This document shows, one piece after another, positions 14,642 to 23,288 of a stretch of 38,826 nucleotides of DNA (position 1 is the stretch's first letter; each line of letters begins with the position of its first letter). Both the position numbers and the translations under genes were made by a program. The DNA lies in contig DVNS01000088.1 of NCBI GenBank assembly GCA_018714145.1, forward strand, positions 1-38,826. Reading direction: 5' to 3'. The DNA is from Candidatus Avilachnospira avistercoris (GTDB taxonomy: Bacteria; Bacillota; Clostridia; Lachnospirales; Lachnospiraceae). The notes beneath the pieces were generated by a model. The model saw nothing but the letters and a program-made list of their open reading frames with translations. It made no database searches and was not told the origin of the DNA.

Positions 14642-15355
14642 TTACTTTTTATTCTTATCAATCGGTATCATCTCTATCTGTCCATGCTTATAAAGCACCC
14701 AAGCGCAGAGCACTATGAGGGGCATGGTGATGAGCATCATGATGCCCTCCATGCCGGAGGTGGACATAACGAACAGGTTGATGAACAGCACGAGCAGCAT
14801 GGGGAGTACCACGCACTTCATCTTGCCCTTGGCGATGTATTCTCCGCACTTGTTGTCAAACATACCTAAGAATAGGGAGCCAAACAGGGCCGGAAGCATG
14901 TACGCCGATGCGGTCTGCACTGCAGGCAGGCTGAGCAGCGGCTGAAGGGGTACGAGCAGTACCACTCCGAGGGCTATGATAAGGGTCGTAATGACGGAAG
15001 AGGCTGCTACTGCAAGGCTGGCAACCGTATCGCCCTCATCTGTGCCTTGGCTGGCCCCTGCGAGGGACATGGCATTGATGGCACAGGGCATCTTCAGATT
15101 AATGACATTTCCGGTAAGAAAGGTGATATAGGCTGAAGAACCGAGTATCGGGGTGTAGCTGAGCACCTCAGAGATATTGACCGGCAGGAATACTGCCAGA
15201 AGTCCGCTGGCTACTGCTATGAGAGTACCAAGGTCCTTGGGCCATACACCGTAGACCGTGCATATGATCGCAGGTATGCCAAGCATGAATGCTACGCCTA
15301 TGATGACGCCGATACGTCCGAAGCGATGTGTATTATTGAAATATTTGCTATCCAT
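14642..15355 (-). CDS. Small multispanning membrane protein, partner of the DUF5058-like gene
   Basis: A protein of 237 residues with about six hydrophobic segments and no family I can name with confidence. It starts MDSKYFNNTHRFGRIGVIIG. I use the ATG at 15355 because GGGAGG lies 8 bases upstream. The ORF track starts at 15391, inside the end of the preceding gene and upstream of that site. It is encoded directly after a similarly sized membrane protein and after an M20 amidohydrolase. The likely reading is that the two membrane proteins form a heteromeric transporter for the amidohydrolase substrate or product. That is inference from operon structure, similar in logic to AbgT with AbgAB. 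Confidence 0.8.
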   Translation of the reverse strand: MDSKYFNNTHRFGRIGVIIGVAFMLGIPAIICTVYGVWPKDLGTLIAVASGLLAVFLPVNISEVLSYTPILGSSAYITFLTGNVINLKMPCAINAMSLAGASQGTDEGDTVASLAVAASSVITTLIIALGVVLLVPLQPLLSLPAVQTASAYMLPALFGSLFLGMFDNKCGEYIAKGKMKCVVLPMLLVLFINLFVMSTSGMEGIMMLITMPLIVLCAWVLYKHGQIEMIPIDKNKK

Positions 15356-15372
15356 ACCATTTTCCTCCCGAT

Positions 15373-16086
15373 TTAAAATACCTTGGTCCATATAAGGGAC
15401 GACAGCATGCCGACTACCAGTGAGTCAGCCATGATGAAGTTGCCAAGCTTCTTCCAGCCTGTCTTTTTGATGATGAGCTGGTGAACTATGGCTGTTGCTG
15501 CCGAGGTCAGAAGGACTGCGATGTATACCGCTCCGCTGGTAAGCATACTGGGAAAGTATACCGCCATAAGTGCGAGCTGCAGGACATTGATGGCCAGCAC
15601 TGCAAAGGGACCCTTGGCATTGAGCTTATTGATATTTTTACTGATGCTCTTTCCGAAGATGAGTACACCAAGGATGCCGCCGAGGATACTGATGCTCATG
15701 ACGAACATGACCGTACCTACTACAGTGGGATCTCCGGCACTTCCAAGGGCTGCCAGTGACTCATAGCCTGCGCCGGTAGCCACCATCTCTGCGGCCATCA
15801 GCTCGTACATGAGGGAGCCTACGACCGAGAGCCTGAACCATGACCAAGGCACGCCTATGACTGCTGCCAGTGTGAACAGTCCTATAACTATGGAGATAGA
15901 CGGTATGATGGAAAATATCATGGATGAGGTTATGATGCCCTTTATCTTGGTCTTATCCATGCCAATGTCCAAAGCATGCTTATAGGAACGAAAAAGTGTC
16001 AGTAATGAAAATACCAGTATGAAGCCTATGCCCAGTATGACAAGTATATACAGGAGCTTGCTGTTAAGTATCTCTATAAATGTCAT
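15373..16086 (-). CDS. DUF5058-like membrane protein
   Basis: A 237-residue membrane protein with about six hydrophobic helices, containing AALGSAGDPTVVGTVMFVMSISILGG and SYKHALDIGMDKTKIKG. From memory these match DUF5058, a family found next to M20 peptidases in Clostridia. Family assignment is by recollection and was not searched. It follows the amidohydrolase gene by 18 bases and precedes the second membrane gene by a short spacer, so the three form one operon. A transport role is inferred; no ATP-binding protein is present, so transport would be secondary. Confidence 0.75.
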   Translation of the reverse strand: MTFIEILNSKLLYILVILGIGFILVFSLLTLFRSYKHALDIGMDKTKIKGIITSSMIFSIIPSISIVIGLFTLAAVIGVPWSWFRLSVVGSLMYELMAAEMVATGAGYESLAALGSAGDPTVVGTVMFVMSISILGGILGVLIFGKSISKNINKLNAKGPFAVLAINVLQLALMAVYFPSMLTSGAVYIAVLLTSAATAIVHQLIIKKTGWKKLGNFIMADSLVVGMLSSLIWTKVF

Positions 16087-16104
16087 GATGTTTCTCCTTT
16101 ATCA

Positions 16105-17556
16105 TCAGTGCTGTTCAGCCTTGGGATTTACTTCCGTATAGGAAATGCCGTCGGGGATGGGGCACTCGTATTTGCCGCCGGTCTCCGCATAAAGCTCTGC
16201 CTTTGCCTTTTCTATGAGCTCAGGGTCCTCATAAAGCTTTGCTGCGGTAAGGGCTATGGCTCTGGCTGCAGCTATGCTGCCCTTGTCACCAATGCCGGTG
16301 CCGACCTGTCCGGTAAACTGCCATGTATGGGCACTTGTGCCGGGTATGGCTGTGGCTGCACTGAGCTGGGCAGTGGGTACGATATAGCTTACATCACCCA
16401 CATCGCTGGAGCCTGTGGCTACTATCTCCAGCATACGCTCTGAGAATGGAATTACTGCCGTATTAAGGGGACGCTTTGCAAACTCCTCCTCGCTTATGCC
16501 ATTGAGCTTTGCGCCCTGAGCCAAGACCTTAGCCTTGGCATCCTCGGGAAGGATATCAAGAAATCTCCTTGCGACCTCATAATCCGCCTCATCGAAGTCA
16601 GGGCCTCCTGCCTCAAGGAAGCTGTCGCTCATGACCTTAGCAAGTGTAGCATTGGGGATGACATCACTGAGGCCTCCAAGCACGGTTATCTTGACCTCAG
16701 TCTCAGTCATGAGGGCGGCTCCATTGGCTATCTTCTTGATACGGTCAAGGATGGCTGCACAGTCGCTGAGCTTCGGCGCCCTTACAAAGTAGAGCAGGGA
16801 AGCCGTAGCCTGTACCACGTTGGGAGCGTCTCCGCCGGCATCAAGATAGGCATAGTGCACCCTTGCCTGACTGATGATATGCTCGCGCAGATAGTTGACG
16901 CCCATATTCATAAGCTCGCAGGCATCCAAGGCACTGCGGCCATCCTGAGGGTTCATGCCTGCATGGGCCGTGCGGCCCTTAAAGTCAAATCTTACCTTAT
17001 AATAACCTACCATGCGTGCTGCAACGGTAATGTTGGTGTCCATGGGATGCCATGTAAGTGCGGCATCAAGTCCTGAGAAGCAGCCTGCCTTTGCCATAAA
17101 GGCCTTTCCGAATCCGGTCTCCTCTGCAGGACAGCCGAAAAACTTTACTGTGCCCTTTGAGCCGCTTGCTTTAAGCCACTCCTTGATGATAACGGCAGCT
17201 CCTACTGCCCCTGCGCCCAAGGCGCTGTGTCCGCAGCCGTGGCCGCAGCGTTTTCCGGGGATGGGTCTGTGTTCTGCCACACCGGCCTCCTGGCTAAGGT
17301 TAGGAAGGGCGTCGTACTCTCCTAAGATGCCGATGACAGGCTTGCCCTCGCCCCAGCTCGCCTCTATGGCTGTGGGTATGCCGCCTACCCCAAGGGAGAC
17401 TGAAAATCCCTCCTGCTTCAAGGTATCGGCTATCAGAGCGCTGCTTTCTGTCTCCTCGTAACCAAACTCCGCACACTTCCAAACGCCTTGGTTCACTCCG
17501 GCTATAAGTCCGGCCTTCTCCTCGGTCGTCTGACGAATAAATTGCAAATTATCCAT
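16105..17556 (-). CDS. M20-family amidohydrolase (AbgB-like)
   Basis: A 483-residue cytoplasmic metal-dependent hydrolase. Counted from the ATG at 17556, it shows GEYDALP (79-85), the metal-binding CGHGCGH (104-110), the catalytic PAEETG (143-148) and WHP (169-171), followed by the insertion-type dimerisation domain and a C-terminal GTSAHTWQFTGQVGTG segment. The AbgB/aminobenzoyl-glutamate hydrolase subgroup fits the motif spacing, but the substrate is unknown. AAGGAGG lies 5 bases before this ATG. The ORF track start at 17601 overlaps the predicted -10 box and is rejected. It leads an operon with two small membrane proteins. Confidence 0.92.
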   Translation of the reverse strand: MDNLQFIRQTTEEKAGLIAGVNQGVWKCAEFGYEETESSALIADTLKQEGFSVSLGVGGIPTAIEASWGEGKPVIGILGEYDALPNLSQEAGVAEHRPIPGKRCGHGCGHSALGAGAVGAAVIIKEWLKASGSKGTVKFFGCPAEETGFGKAFMAKAGCFSGLDAALTWHPMDTNITVAARMVGYYKVRFDFKGRTAHAGMNPQDGRSALDACELMNMGVNYLREHIISQARVHYAYLDAGGDAPNVVQATASLLYFVRAPKLSDCAAILDRIKKIANGAALMTETEVKITVLGGLSDVIPNATLAKVMSDSFLEAGGPDFDEADYEVARRFLDILPEDAKAKVLAQGAKLNGISEEEFAKRPLNTAVIPFSERMLEIVATGSSDVGDVSYIVPTAQLSAATAIPGTSAHTWQFTGQVGTGIGDKGSIAAARAIALTAAKLYEDPELIEKAKAELYAETGGKYECPIPDGISYTEVNPKAEQH

Positions 17557-17599
17557 CATGTCCTCCTTAGCTATGTATTTGTGCAATTTAGCTACCCGC

Positions 17600-17628
17600 A
17601 TGATACCACTTTATAAAAATTTTAGCAA
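17600..17628 (-). promoter_or_regulatory. Promoter of the amidohydrolase operon
   Basis: On the minus strand TTGCTA, a 17-base spacer and TATCAT give a reasonable housekeeping promoter. Transcription would start near 17594, giving a leader of about 40 bases that contains the AAGGAGG site. This placement supports the downstream start codon. Confidence 0.65.
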
Positions 17629-17716
17629 TATAAATAAAAGTTAATATTTAGTATATAAATTATTTATACTTTGTTGCGGCAGCAAACGAGGGTAACACGA
17701 GCGAAATAGGTTTTTA

Positions 17717-17755
17717 CAAAAAAATCGGGCTCAGGAATCATCTCCTGAACCCGAT
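17717..17755 (-). terminator. Terminator of the first cell-wall-binding protein gene
   Basis: ATCGGGCTCAGGA (17724-17736) pairs with TCCTGAACCCGAT (17743-17755) with one mismatch. On the minus strand it is followed by seven T. It sits about 95 bases after the end of the gene at 17849. Confidence 0.9.
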
Positions 17756-17848
17756 AATTTTACTTCATCTTTAAAACCCAAAATTTTAAGTCCTGCAAAG
17801 TTCTTGTCTGGATGACTTTCAAACTTGCAGGCTTAGTTTCGCTTAAAT

Positions 17849-19165
17849 TCAGCCCTGTACCCAAGCGCCGGTGCTGTCTACCATGAATACGCCGTCTATG
17901 ACGGTGCTCCTTGCAAGATAGCCATAGGCTCCGCCTGTGCTGCCCTCAGGATAGAAATAGTAGAACTTGCCGTCTATCTGGTACCAGCCGGTGACCATGG
18001 CTCCGCTTTCATTGAAGTAGTAGCGGTTTCCATTAACTTCCCACCACATATTGCCTATCATGCAGCCGTAAAATGCGTCCGGCGTATTATTCATGAAATA
18101 CCACTTGCCATCGTCATGGACCCAGCCTATACGCATATCTCCGTTAGTCGGATCCAGATAATACCACTGTCCCCTCTCGTCCTGATACCAGCCCGTAAGC
18201 ATCTTGCCGGTGTTGTCAAAGCGGTAACGCTTGCCGTTTATGGTCAGCCAGTCATTGGTTATAAGAGAGCCGTTTGGATAACGGAAATACCAAGTATTGC
18301 CCACCTGTATCCAGCCCGCTGCAGAGGTATTGCCGGTACCATTGGGCAGGAGGTTTCCGGTGGCTGCACTGGTGGAGCTGCTTCCGCCATTTTCATCTGC
18401 GGTGGTCTGTCCTGAGCCATCGGAGACCTGAGAGGCCTCTATATACATGGAATTGGACTCGGTCCATTCGGATCTCTTGCCTATGGAGGTGCTTATGGAG
18501 GGCGGTGCCACGCTCCTTACCCTGAAGCTGTAGTCTCCCTCCCTTGTCATATAGGGGTAAAAGTTATAGGTGGTACCGTGAAAGTTGGTCAGTCTCTTGA
18601 CCACGGCTGAGCCCCTGTAGCAGGTAATGTCATAGTAGCCAGAGGAATACCTTCCGCCGTCCCAGATGGCTACTCCCCGCTGGGAGGACCAGTAGGCCTC
18701 TATGGGCTGCTCATAGGTGCCCCTGACCGGGTCCAGTCTTACTGTTATCTCAAGGGTATAGCCGCTGTCACGGGTGGCTGCGGAGATGAATTCGCCCTTT
18801 GAGACGTGGACATTGTTGGAATTGTAGGCGCCCCTGAACAGGTAAATGGTGGTGCCTGCTGAGCTGGAGGTCTCCTTGGGCAGAGCATAAAGATATATCT
18901 TTACCCTCGGCTGGTCCCCGACCCGTAGCATGGAGGTGTCATCCAGCCACTCAGCACTTTCAAGGTAATAATACTGATTGTCCAGAGCTACGCTGACATA
19001 GGACTCCGCATCACCCGATAGGGAGTCTCCGGTGCTGAGGTCCGCAGTATTTATCGTCACCCTTACCGAGGGTATGGGCTTTATGCGCTCATAATAGGCA
19101 TAGGAGGAGAAGGTCCCTATGATAAGAAGCGCCAGTGTTATGATGATAAACCTTATCTTTTTCAT
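17849..19165 (-). CDS. Exported protein with C-terminal choline-binding-type repeats
   Basis: A 438-residue protein with an N-terminal hydrophobic signal or anchor (residues 5-24). Residues about 30-240 look beta-rich and contain no family I recognise. A Ser/Thr/Gly linker (about 245-280) follows, then five or six aromatic-glycine repeats such as GWIQVGNTWYF, GWYQDERGQWYYLD and GWYQIDGKFYYFYPEG, which are cell-wall-binding repeats of the choline-binding type (CW_binding family). These bind choline-decorated teichoic acids or related wall polymers in known proteins. AGGAGG precedes the ATG. It stands alone with its own promoter and terminator. Confidence 0.9.
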   Translation of the reverse strand: MKKIRFIIITLALLIIGTFSSYAYYERIKPIPSVRVTINTADLSTGDSLSGDAESYVSVALDNQYYYLESAEWLDDTSMLRVGDQPRVKIYLYALPKETSSSAGTTIYLFRGAYNSNNVHVSKGEFISAATRDSGYTLEITVRLDPVRGTYEQPIEAYWSSQRGVAIWDGGRYSSGYYDITCYRGSAVVKRLTNFHGTTYNFYPYMTREGDYSFRVRSVAPPSISTSIGKRSEWTESNSMYIEASQVSDGSGQTTADENGGSSSTSAATGNLLPNGTGNTSAAGWIQVGNTWYFRYPNGSLITNDWLTINGKRYRFDNTGKMLTGWYQDERGQWYYLDPTNGDMRIGWVHDDGKWYFMNNTPDAFYGCMIGNMWWEVNGNRYYFNESGAMVTGWYQIDGKFYYFYPEGSTGGAYGYLARSTVIDGVFMVDSTGAWVQG

Positions 19166-19209
19166 ATTTCCTCCTTCTCTCCAAACAGGAGAAACGGATA
19201 TCTATCTAT

Positions 19210-19239
19210 GCTATGCAGCTTCGTATGCCGCTGCATAGC
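19210..19239 (-). repeat. Perfect 10-bp hairpin in the leader of the wall-binding gene
   Basis: GCTATGCAGC (19210-19219) and GCTGCATAGC (19230-19239) flank a 10-base loop in the roughly 180-base 5' leader. It lies 45 bases before the start codon and has no T-tract, so it may stabilise or regulate the mRNA. Confidence 0.7.
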
Positions 19240-19351
19240 CTTAGGCCTGCATCTATCCTTTGCGGGCTGAAGTTCATATCCATGAGCCGAAGTCAAAGAA
19301 TAAGCATAAGCTTAAACCGAAGCCATGGCACATTATCCCTTTGTAATTCTG

Positions 19352-19380
19352 ATTATATAATTTCCCCTTCAAATAGTCAA
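19352..19380 (-). promoter_or_regulatory. Strong promoter of the first cell-wall-binding protein gene
   Basis: On the minus strand TTGACT, a 17-base spacer and a perfect TATAAT form a near-consensus promoter. It begins about 105 bases after the ribosomal operon terminator and about 190 bases before the coding start. The rest of the 380-base gap 19166-19545 is otherwise empty. Confidence 0.9.
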
Positions 19381-19484
19381 TTTACGAATTATATACTATA
19401 TCTTACAAATAATATAACCGGCGACAAAGCTGCGTCTCTGCTGCTGGACGTTTAATGGGTACTGCTGTCTTAGCCATTCACGGC

Positions 19485-19510
19485 AAAAAAGAGCGGAGCC
19501 TCAGCTCCGC
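19485..19510 (-). terminator. Terminator of the ribosomal superoperon
   Basis: A perfect 7-bp stem GCGGAGC-CTCA-GCTCCGC (19493-19510) is followed on the minus strand by a TC-interrupted run of six T (19490-19485). It lies 36 bases after the rplQ stop codon. Confidence 0.9.
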
Positions 19511-19545
19511 CCTTTCCAAATGTCGTTTGATATGTCTCTTAAGCC

Positions 19546-20094
19546 TTAAACGAGCTCAAGTACGACCTCCATGGCTGCATCGCCCTTACGAGGTCCGATC
19601 TTGATGATACGGGTGTATCCGCCGTTGCGGTTAGCATACTTGGTTCCGTACTCATCAAACAGCTTTCCGACGATATCTGCCTGCTTTGTGCCCTTCTTGC
19701 GTCCGGCCTGCTTAGCAGGTACTTCTGTTACATCATAAAGCATGGAAAGCATCTTACGTCTTGCATGAAGCCTTGAGGGTTTGTCCTTCTTGATGGTCTT
19801 CTTTACTTCATCATAAACGGTGACCTTCTTCTGCTTGCCGTTTATCTCCTTGACCTCTTTTACCCTCTTTCCGTCCTTGTCCTTACGGGGAACCTTAGCT
19901 GTGACCTCAACGGTCTCATAGTTATCCCTCTCCTTGACAGCAAGGGCGATAAGGGGCTCAGCCAGTCTGCGAACTTCCTTGGCTCTGGCCTCGGTGGTAA
20001 CTATCCTTCCATGATAAAGAAGGGCGGTAACCTGATTACGAAGAAGGGCCTTCCTCTGTGATGATGTCTTTCCTAACTTTCTGTATCCCGGCAT
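19546..20094 (-). CDS. rplQ: Ribosomal protein bL17
   Basis: A component of the large subunit near the peptide exit tunnel. It starts with the family signature MPGYRKLGKTSSQRKALLRNQ. At 182 residues it is much longer than the roughly 120-residue E. coli form because of a Lys-rich insertion (about residues 62-98) between LIALAVKERDN and PSRLHARRKM. Comparable inserts are familiar in Lachnospiraceae bL17. It is the last gene of the alpha segment, with AGGAGG upstream and the operon terminator downstream. Confidence 0.97.
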   Translation of the reverse strand: MPGYRKLGKTSSQRKALLRNQVTALLYHGRIVTTEARAKEVRRLAEPLIALAVKERDNYETVEVTAKVPRKDKDGKRVKEVKEINGKQKKVTVYDEVKKTIKKDKPSRLHARRKMLSMLYDVTEVPAKQAGRKKGTKQADIVGKLFDEYGTKYANRNGGYTRIIKIGPRKGDAAMEVVLELV

Positions 20095-20248
20095 TTCTTT
20101 TTCCTCCTATTGTGCCTGTGGTCTTATCAATGGGAACGGATTTCCTAAGCACTGCTTAGTCATCCGCCGCACGATGCACCGCCATAAGTAATAACATCTT
20201 ATGTGTCTGCTTCGCGCTTATCCTTGGACAGCAAAGGCTGCCTTCGGC

Positions 20249-21202
20249 TTACTCCTGAGTATTGAGTGAAAGGCCTAATTCCTTAAGCTTTGCAAGGACC
20301 TCATCAAGGGACTTGCGGCCAAGGTTGCGGACCTTCATCATCTCATCGGGAGTCTTGGAGCAAAGCTCCTGTACTGTATTGATACCTGCCCTCTTAAGGC
20401 AGTTGTATGAGCGGACGGAAAGCTCCAGCTCATCTATATTGATAGCCATGACCTTGCCCTTCTCGTCATCTTCCTTCTCTATCATGACCTCGGCTTCTTT
20501 AGCATTTTCCGAGAGGTCTATGAAAAGATTCAGATGCTCTGAAAGGACCTTGGCCGCAAGGCTCACTGCCTCATCGGGAGCAAGAGTACCGTTGGTATAT
20601 ACATCCAGCGTCAGCTTATCAAAGTCTGTCTGCTGGCCCACACGGGTATTCTCCACGTTCATATTCACACGCTCTACGGGGGTGAATATGGAATCCACGG
20701 CAATGCTGCCTATGGGCATATCATCTGATTTGTTCTTATCGGCTCCGGCATATCCCCTTCCGTCGATGATCGTAAGCTCCATATTGAGTCTGGCCTCGGG
20801 GCCGCTCAGGGTAGCGATCACCTGATCAGGGTTCATGATCTCTATATCACTGTCAACCTGAATATCCGATGCCCTTACCACACCCTCGCCCTCATAGTCA
20901 ATGTATGCGGTCTTGGGAGCAGAATCAGCTGCGTGATTCTTTATGGCAAGCTCCTTGACATTCATGACTATCTCCGTCACGTCTTCCTTGACGCCGGGGA
21001 TAGATGAAAACTCATGAAGCACACCGTTTATTTTGATCCTGCTGACAGCCGTGCCCGGAAGAGATGAAAGCATGATGCGTCTCAAAGAGTTGCCTAAGGT
21101 GATACCGTAGCCTCTCTCCAAGGGCTCGCATACAAACTTGCCATACTTCTTATCATCCGAGATCTCCACGATCTCCACGTTTGGTTTCTCAAACTCAAAC
21201 AT
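20249..21202 (-). CDS. rpoA: RNA polymerase alpha subunit
   Basis: A 317-residue subunit that nucleates polymerase assembly. The N-terminal domain (about 1-230) contains [20 protein letters not shown]. The C-terminal domain (about 250-310) contains [22 protein letters not shown] and LGRKSLDEV, the helix-hairpin-helix surface that contacts UP-element DNA and activators. GAGAGGAG precedes the ATG. The spacers on both sides (108 and 154 bases) are longer than the others in the operon and hold stem-loops. Confidence 0.98.
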   Translation of the reverse strand: MFEFEKPNVEIVEISDDKKYGKFVCEPLERGYGITLGNSLRRIMLSSLPGTAVSRIKINGVLHEFSSIPGVKEDVTEIVMNVKELAIKNHAADSAPKTAYIDYEGEGVVRASDIQVDSDIEIMNPDQVIATLSGPEARLNMELTIIDGRGYAGADKNKSDDMPIGSIAVDSIFTPVERVNMNVENTRVGQQTDFDKLTLDVYTNGTLAPDEAVSLAAKVLSEHLNLFIDLSENAKEAEVMIEKEDDEKGKVMAINIDELELSVRSYNCLKRAGINTVQELCSKTPDEMMKVRNLGRKSLDEVLAKLKELGLSLNTQE

Positions 21203-21260
21203 TTAGCGCACTCCTCTCTTCGGCGCTGACAAGATAATATCCAGACAGTATTCAATGTAC

Positions 21261-21291
21261 CGGCAATACATAGACCATGTATGATGTGCCG
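21261..21291 (-). repeat. Nested stem-loop between rpsD and rpoA
   Basis: CGGCA-ATACAT (21261-21271) pairs with ATGTAT-GATG-TGCCG (21277-21291), making an 11-bp stem with a four-base bulge on one side. There is no T-tract, so it is not an intrinsic terminator. It could be a processing site or a regulatory element that sets the ratio of ribosomal proteins to polymerase alpha. Confidence 0.6.
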
Positions 21292-21310
21292 ATACACTGA
21301 AGCTTGGACA

Positions 21311-21904
21311 TTATTTTGAATACAGCTCGACTATAAGCATCTCGTTTACGGGTACGTCGATGGCTTCTCTCTTGGGAAGCTCCTTGACTGTTCCTTTTAA
21401 GTTCTCCTTGTCGGACTCGAGCCACTCGGGAACAAGACGTGCGCCTGTTACCTCCATGACATCCTTATATCTCTGGGAGCCCTTGTACTTCTCCTTTATC
21501 TCGATGGTGTCACCGGCCTTCACAAGGTATGAAGGGATGTTGACCTGCTTGCCGTTTACAAGGACGTGCTTATGGTCTACTATCTGCCTTGCCTCTTTTC
21601 TGGTACGAGCCCATCCGAGACGGAAAAGCACATTGTCAAGCCTTGACTCAAGCATGACCATAAGGTTCTCACCGGTCTGGCCTTCCATGCGCTCAGCCTT
21701 GGCATAGTAGTTACGGAAGGGCTTCTCAAGCACACCGTAAATGAACTTTGCCTTCTGCTTCTCACGAAGCTGTGTCCCATACTCCGAAAGCTTCCTTCCG
21801 GCTCTCTGGGTCTTCCTTTTAGACTTTTTATCGATTCCTAAATATACAGGATCCAAATCAAGAGATCTGCATCTTTTAAGAACAGGAACTCTATCTACTG
21901 CCAT
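21311..21904 (-). CDS. rpsD: Ribosomal protein uS4
   Basis: A small-subunit assembly protein that binds the 5' domain of 16S rRNA, 197 residues. The S4 RNA-binding motif is visible around RLDNVLFRLGWARTRKEARQIVDHKHVLVNGK. The zinc cysteine cluster of some S4 paralogues is absent, so this is the non-zinc form. In many bacteria S4 represses its own operon by binding mRNA. GGAGG lies upstream of the ATG. Confidence 0.98.
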   Translation of the reverse strand: MAVDRVPVLKRCRSLDLDPVYLGIDKKSKRKTQRAGRKLSEYGTQLREKQKAKFIYGVLEKPFRNYYAKAERMEGQTGENLMVMLESRLDNVLFRLGWARTRKEARQIVDHKHVLVNGKQVNIPSYLVKAGDTIEIKEKYKGSQRYKDVMEVTGARLVPEWLESDKENLKGTVKELPKREAIDVPVNEMLIVELYSK

Positions 21905-21919
21905 TTCTTACCTCCAAAA

Positions 21920-22324
21920 TCAGACTCTTCTACGCTTAGGCGGACGGCATCCGTTGTGAGGAACGGGGGTAACGTCCTTTATGCTGGTCACCTGCAGTCC
22001 TGCTGCCTGAAGAGCACGAATGGCTGCTTCACGTCCGGAACCGGGACCCTTTACCATTACATCTACTGTCTTTAAGCCATGAACCAAAGCCGCTTTGGTG
22101 GCAGTTTCGGCAGCCATCTGAGCTGCATACGGAGTAGATTTCCTTGAACCTCTAAATCCCAGACCACCGGCACTTGCCCATGATAAGGCGTTGCCCTGTG
22201 CATCAGTCAATGTCACGATGGTGTTGTTGAATGATGACTGGATATGTGCCTGTCCGTGTTCAACGTTTTTTCTTACGCGCTTTTTTGTAGTCTTCTTAGC
22301 GCCTGCTGACACTTTCTTTGCCAT
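21920..22324 (-). CDS. rpsK: Ribosomal protein uS11
   Basis: A platform protein of the small subunit, 134 residues, with a lysine-rich N-terminal tail and the family core [19 protein letters not shown] and [15 protein letters not shown] at the C-terminus. It sits between rpsM and rpsD in the alpha segment, 15 bases from the next start, consistent with co-translation. Confidence 0.98.
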   Translation of the reverse strand: MAKKVSAGAKKTTKKRVRKNVEHGQAHIQSSFNNTIVTLTDAQGNALSWASAGGLGFRGSRKSTPYAAQMAAETATKAALVHGLKTVDVMVKGPGSGREAAIRALQAAGLQVTSIKDVTPVPHNGCRPPKRRRV

Positions 22325-22398
22325 ATAAAACTAACCTACTTTCTTTCCAATGGGTTTCTGTGCTTAAAACATGCGGATCAGCATGATCTTGGCACTGA

Positions 22399-22767
22399 TT
22401 ACTTCTTCTTGTTTGCTACGGTCTTCTTCGGGCCCTTGCGTGTCCTTGCGTTCGTCTTGGTCCTCTGACCGCGAACGGGAAGGCTCTTCCTGTGACGGAT
22501 TCCGCGATAGCATCCGATCTCCTGCAGTCTCTTGATGTTCATGGCTATCTCTCTTCTGAGATCACCCTCTACAACCTGTGACTGAGCGATAACGTCAGCT
22601 AATCTCTTAACCTCTTCATCAGTAAGATCCTTGACACGAGTATCCGGATCGACATTTGCCTCCGCGAGTATGCGCTTTGAAGAAGGAAGTCCGATACCAT
22701 AGATATAGGTAAGTCCTATCTCGATACGCTTCTCTCTCGGAAGATCCACGCCAGCTATACGAGCCAT
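22399..22767 (-). CDS. rpsM: Ribosomal protein uS13
   Basis: A small-subunit head protein that contacts P-site tRNA and forms bridge B1, 122 residues. It shows [25 protein letters not shown] at the start and the C-terminal basic tail [24 protein letters not shown] precedes the ATG. It follows rpmJ by 14 bases. Confidence 0.98.
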   Translation of the reverse strand: MARIAGVDLPREKRIEIGLTYIYGIGLPSSKRILAEANVDPDTRVKDLTDEEVKRLADVIAQSQVVEGDLRREIAMNIKRLQEIGCYRGIRHRKSLPVRGQRTKTNARTRKGPKKTVANKKK

Positions 22768-22781
22768 GTTTTACCTCCTGA

Positions 22782-22895
22782 TCATCCTTGTCTCTGTTTA
22801 TGCTTGGGGTTCTCGCAGATAACTCTTACGACACCCTTTCTCTTTATAACCTTGCATTTTTCGCATATAGGTTTTACCGAAGATCTAACTTTCAT
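22782..22895 (-). CDS. rpmJ: Ribosomal protein bL36, zinc type
   Basis: Too short for the ORF track: 37 residues beginning [14 protein letters not shown] and ending NPKHKQRQG. The zinc ligands Cys11, Cys14, Cys27 and His32 are all present, so this is the zinc-binding (C+) form. An AAGGAG site lies upstream. It is the first gene after a strong internal promoter and leads the alpha segment. Confidence 0.97.
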   Translation of the reverse strand: MKVRSSVKPICEKCKVIKRKGVVRVICENPKHKQRQG

Positions 22896-22936
22896 TTGAA
22901 TCTCCTTTCTATACACCCGGACAGAGTTGCCGAAAT

Positions 22937-22965
22937 ATTATAGCAAAATACTTGTGCATTTGCAA
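22937..22965 (-). promoter_or_regulatory. Internal promoter ahead of rpmJ-rpsM-rpsK-rpsD-rpoA-rplQ
   Basis: On the minus strand TTGCAA, a 17-base spacer and TATAAT with an upstream TG (TGC TATAAT) make a strong extended -10 promoter. It lies in the 150-base infA-rpmJ spacer, the natural boundary between the spc and alpha segments, and would give a leader of about 35 bases. Confidence 0.88.
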
Positions 22966-23045
22966 GCCTTGCAAAGCTTATTTTTTAACTGTTTCCAGCC
23001 TTTTTTGCCTGTATTTTCGGCTTTTTCCTCTCCCGGACTATCCTG

Positions 23046-23264
23046 TTACTTATCTCTCCAAATTATGCGTGCTTTGGAGAGGTCGTAGGGACTCATCTCA
23101 AGTGTCACCTTGTCTCCCGGCAATATCCTGATGTAGTTCATGCGGAGCTTGCCGCTGATGTGAGCAAGTACCCTATGTCCGTTTTCAAGCTCTACCTGAA
23201 ACATAGCGTTGGGGAGCTTCTCGACTACGGTGCCCTCGAGTTCTATAACGTCTGCCTTAGACAT
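23046..23264 (-). CDS. infA: Translation initiation factor IF-1
   Basis: A 72-residue OB-fold protein that occupies the A site of the 30S subunit during initiation. The family sequence is clear: [43 protein letters not shown] and a C-terminal IIWRDK. AGGAGG precedes the ATG, and it follows map by 24 bases. No KOW-domain gene is inserted between map and infA. Confidence 0.98.
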   Translation of the reverse strand: MSKADVIELEGTVVEKLPNAMFQVELENGHRVLAHISGKLRMNYIRILPGDKVTLEMSPYDLSKARIIWRDK

Positions 23265-23288
23265 CCTTACCTCCTGTGAGTTCGCGCC

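Noticed and set aside
17557-17601. Longer N-terminus of the M20 amidohydrolase
   Set aside because: The ATG at 17601 lies in the predicted -10 box, while AAGGAGG supports 17556.
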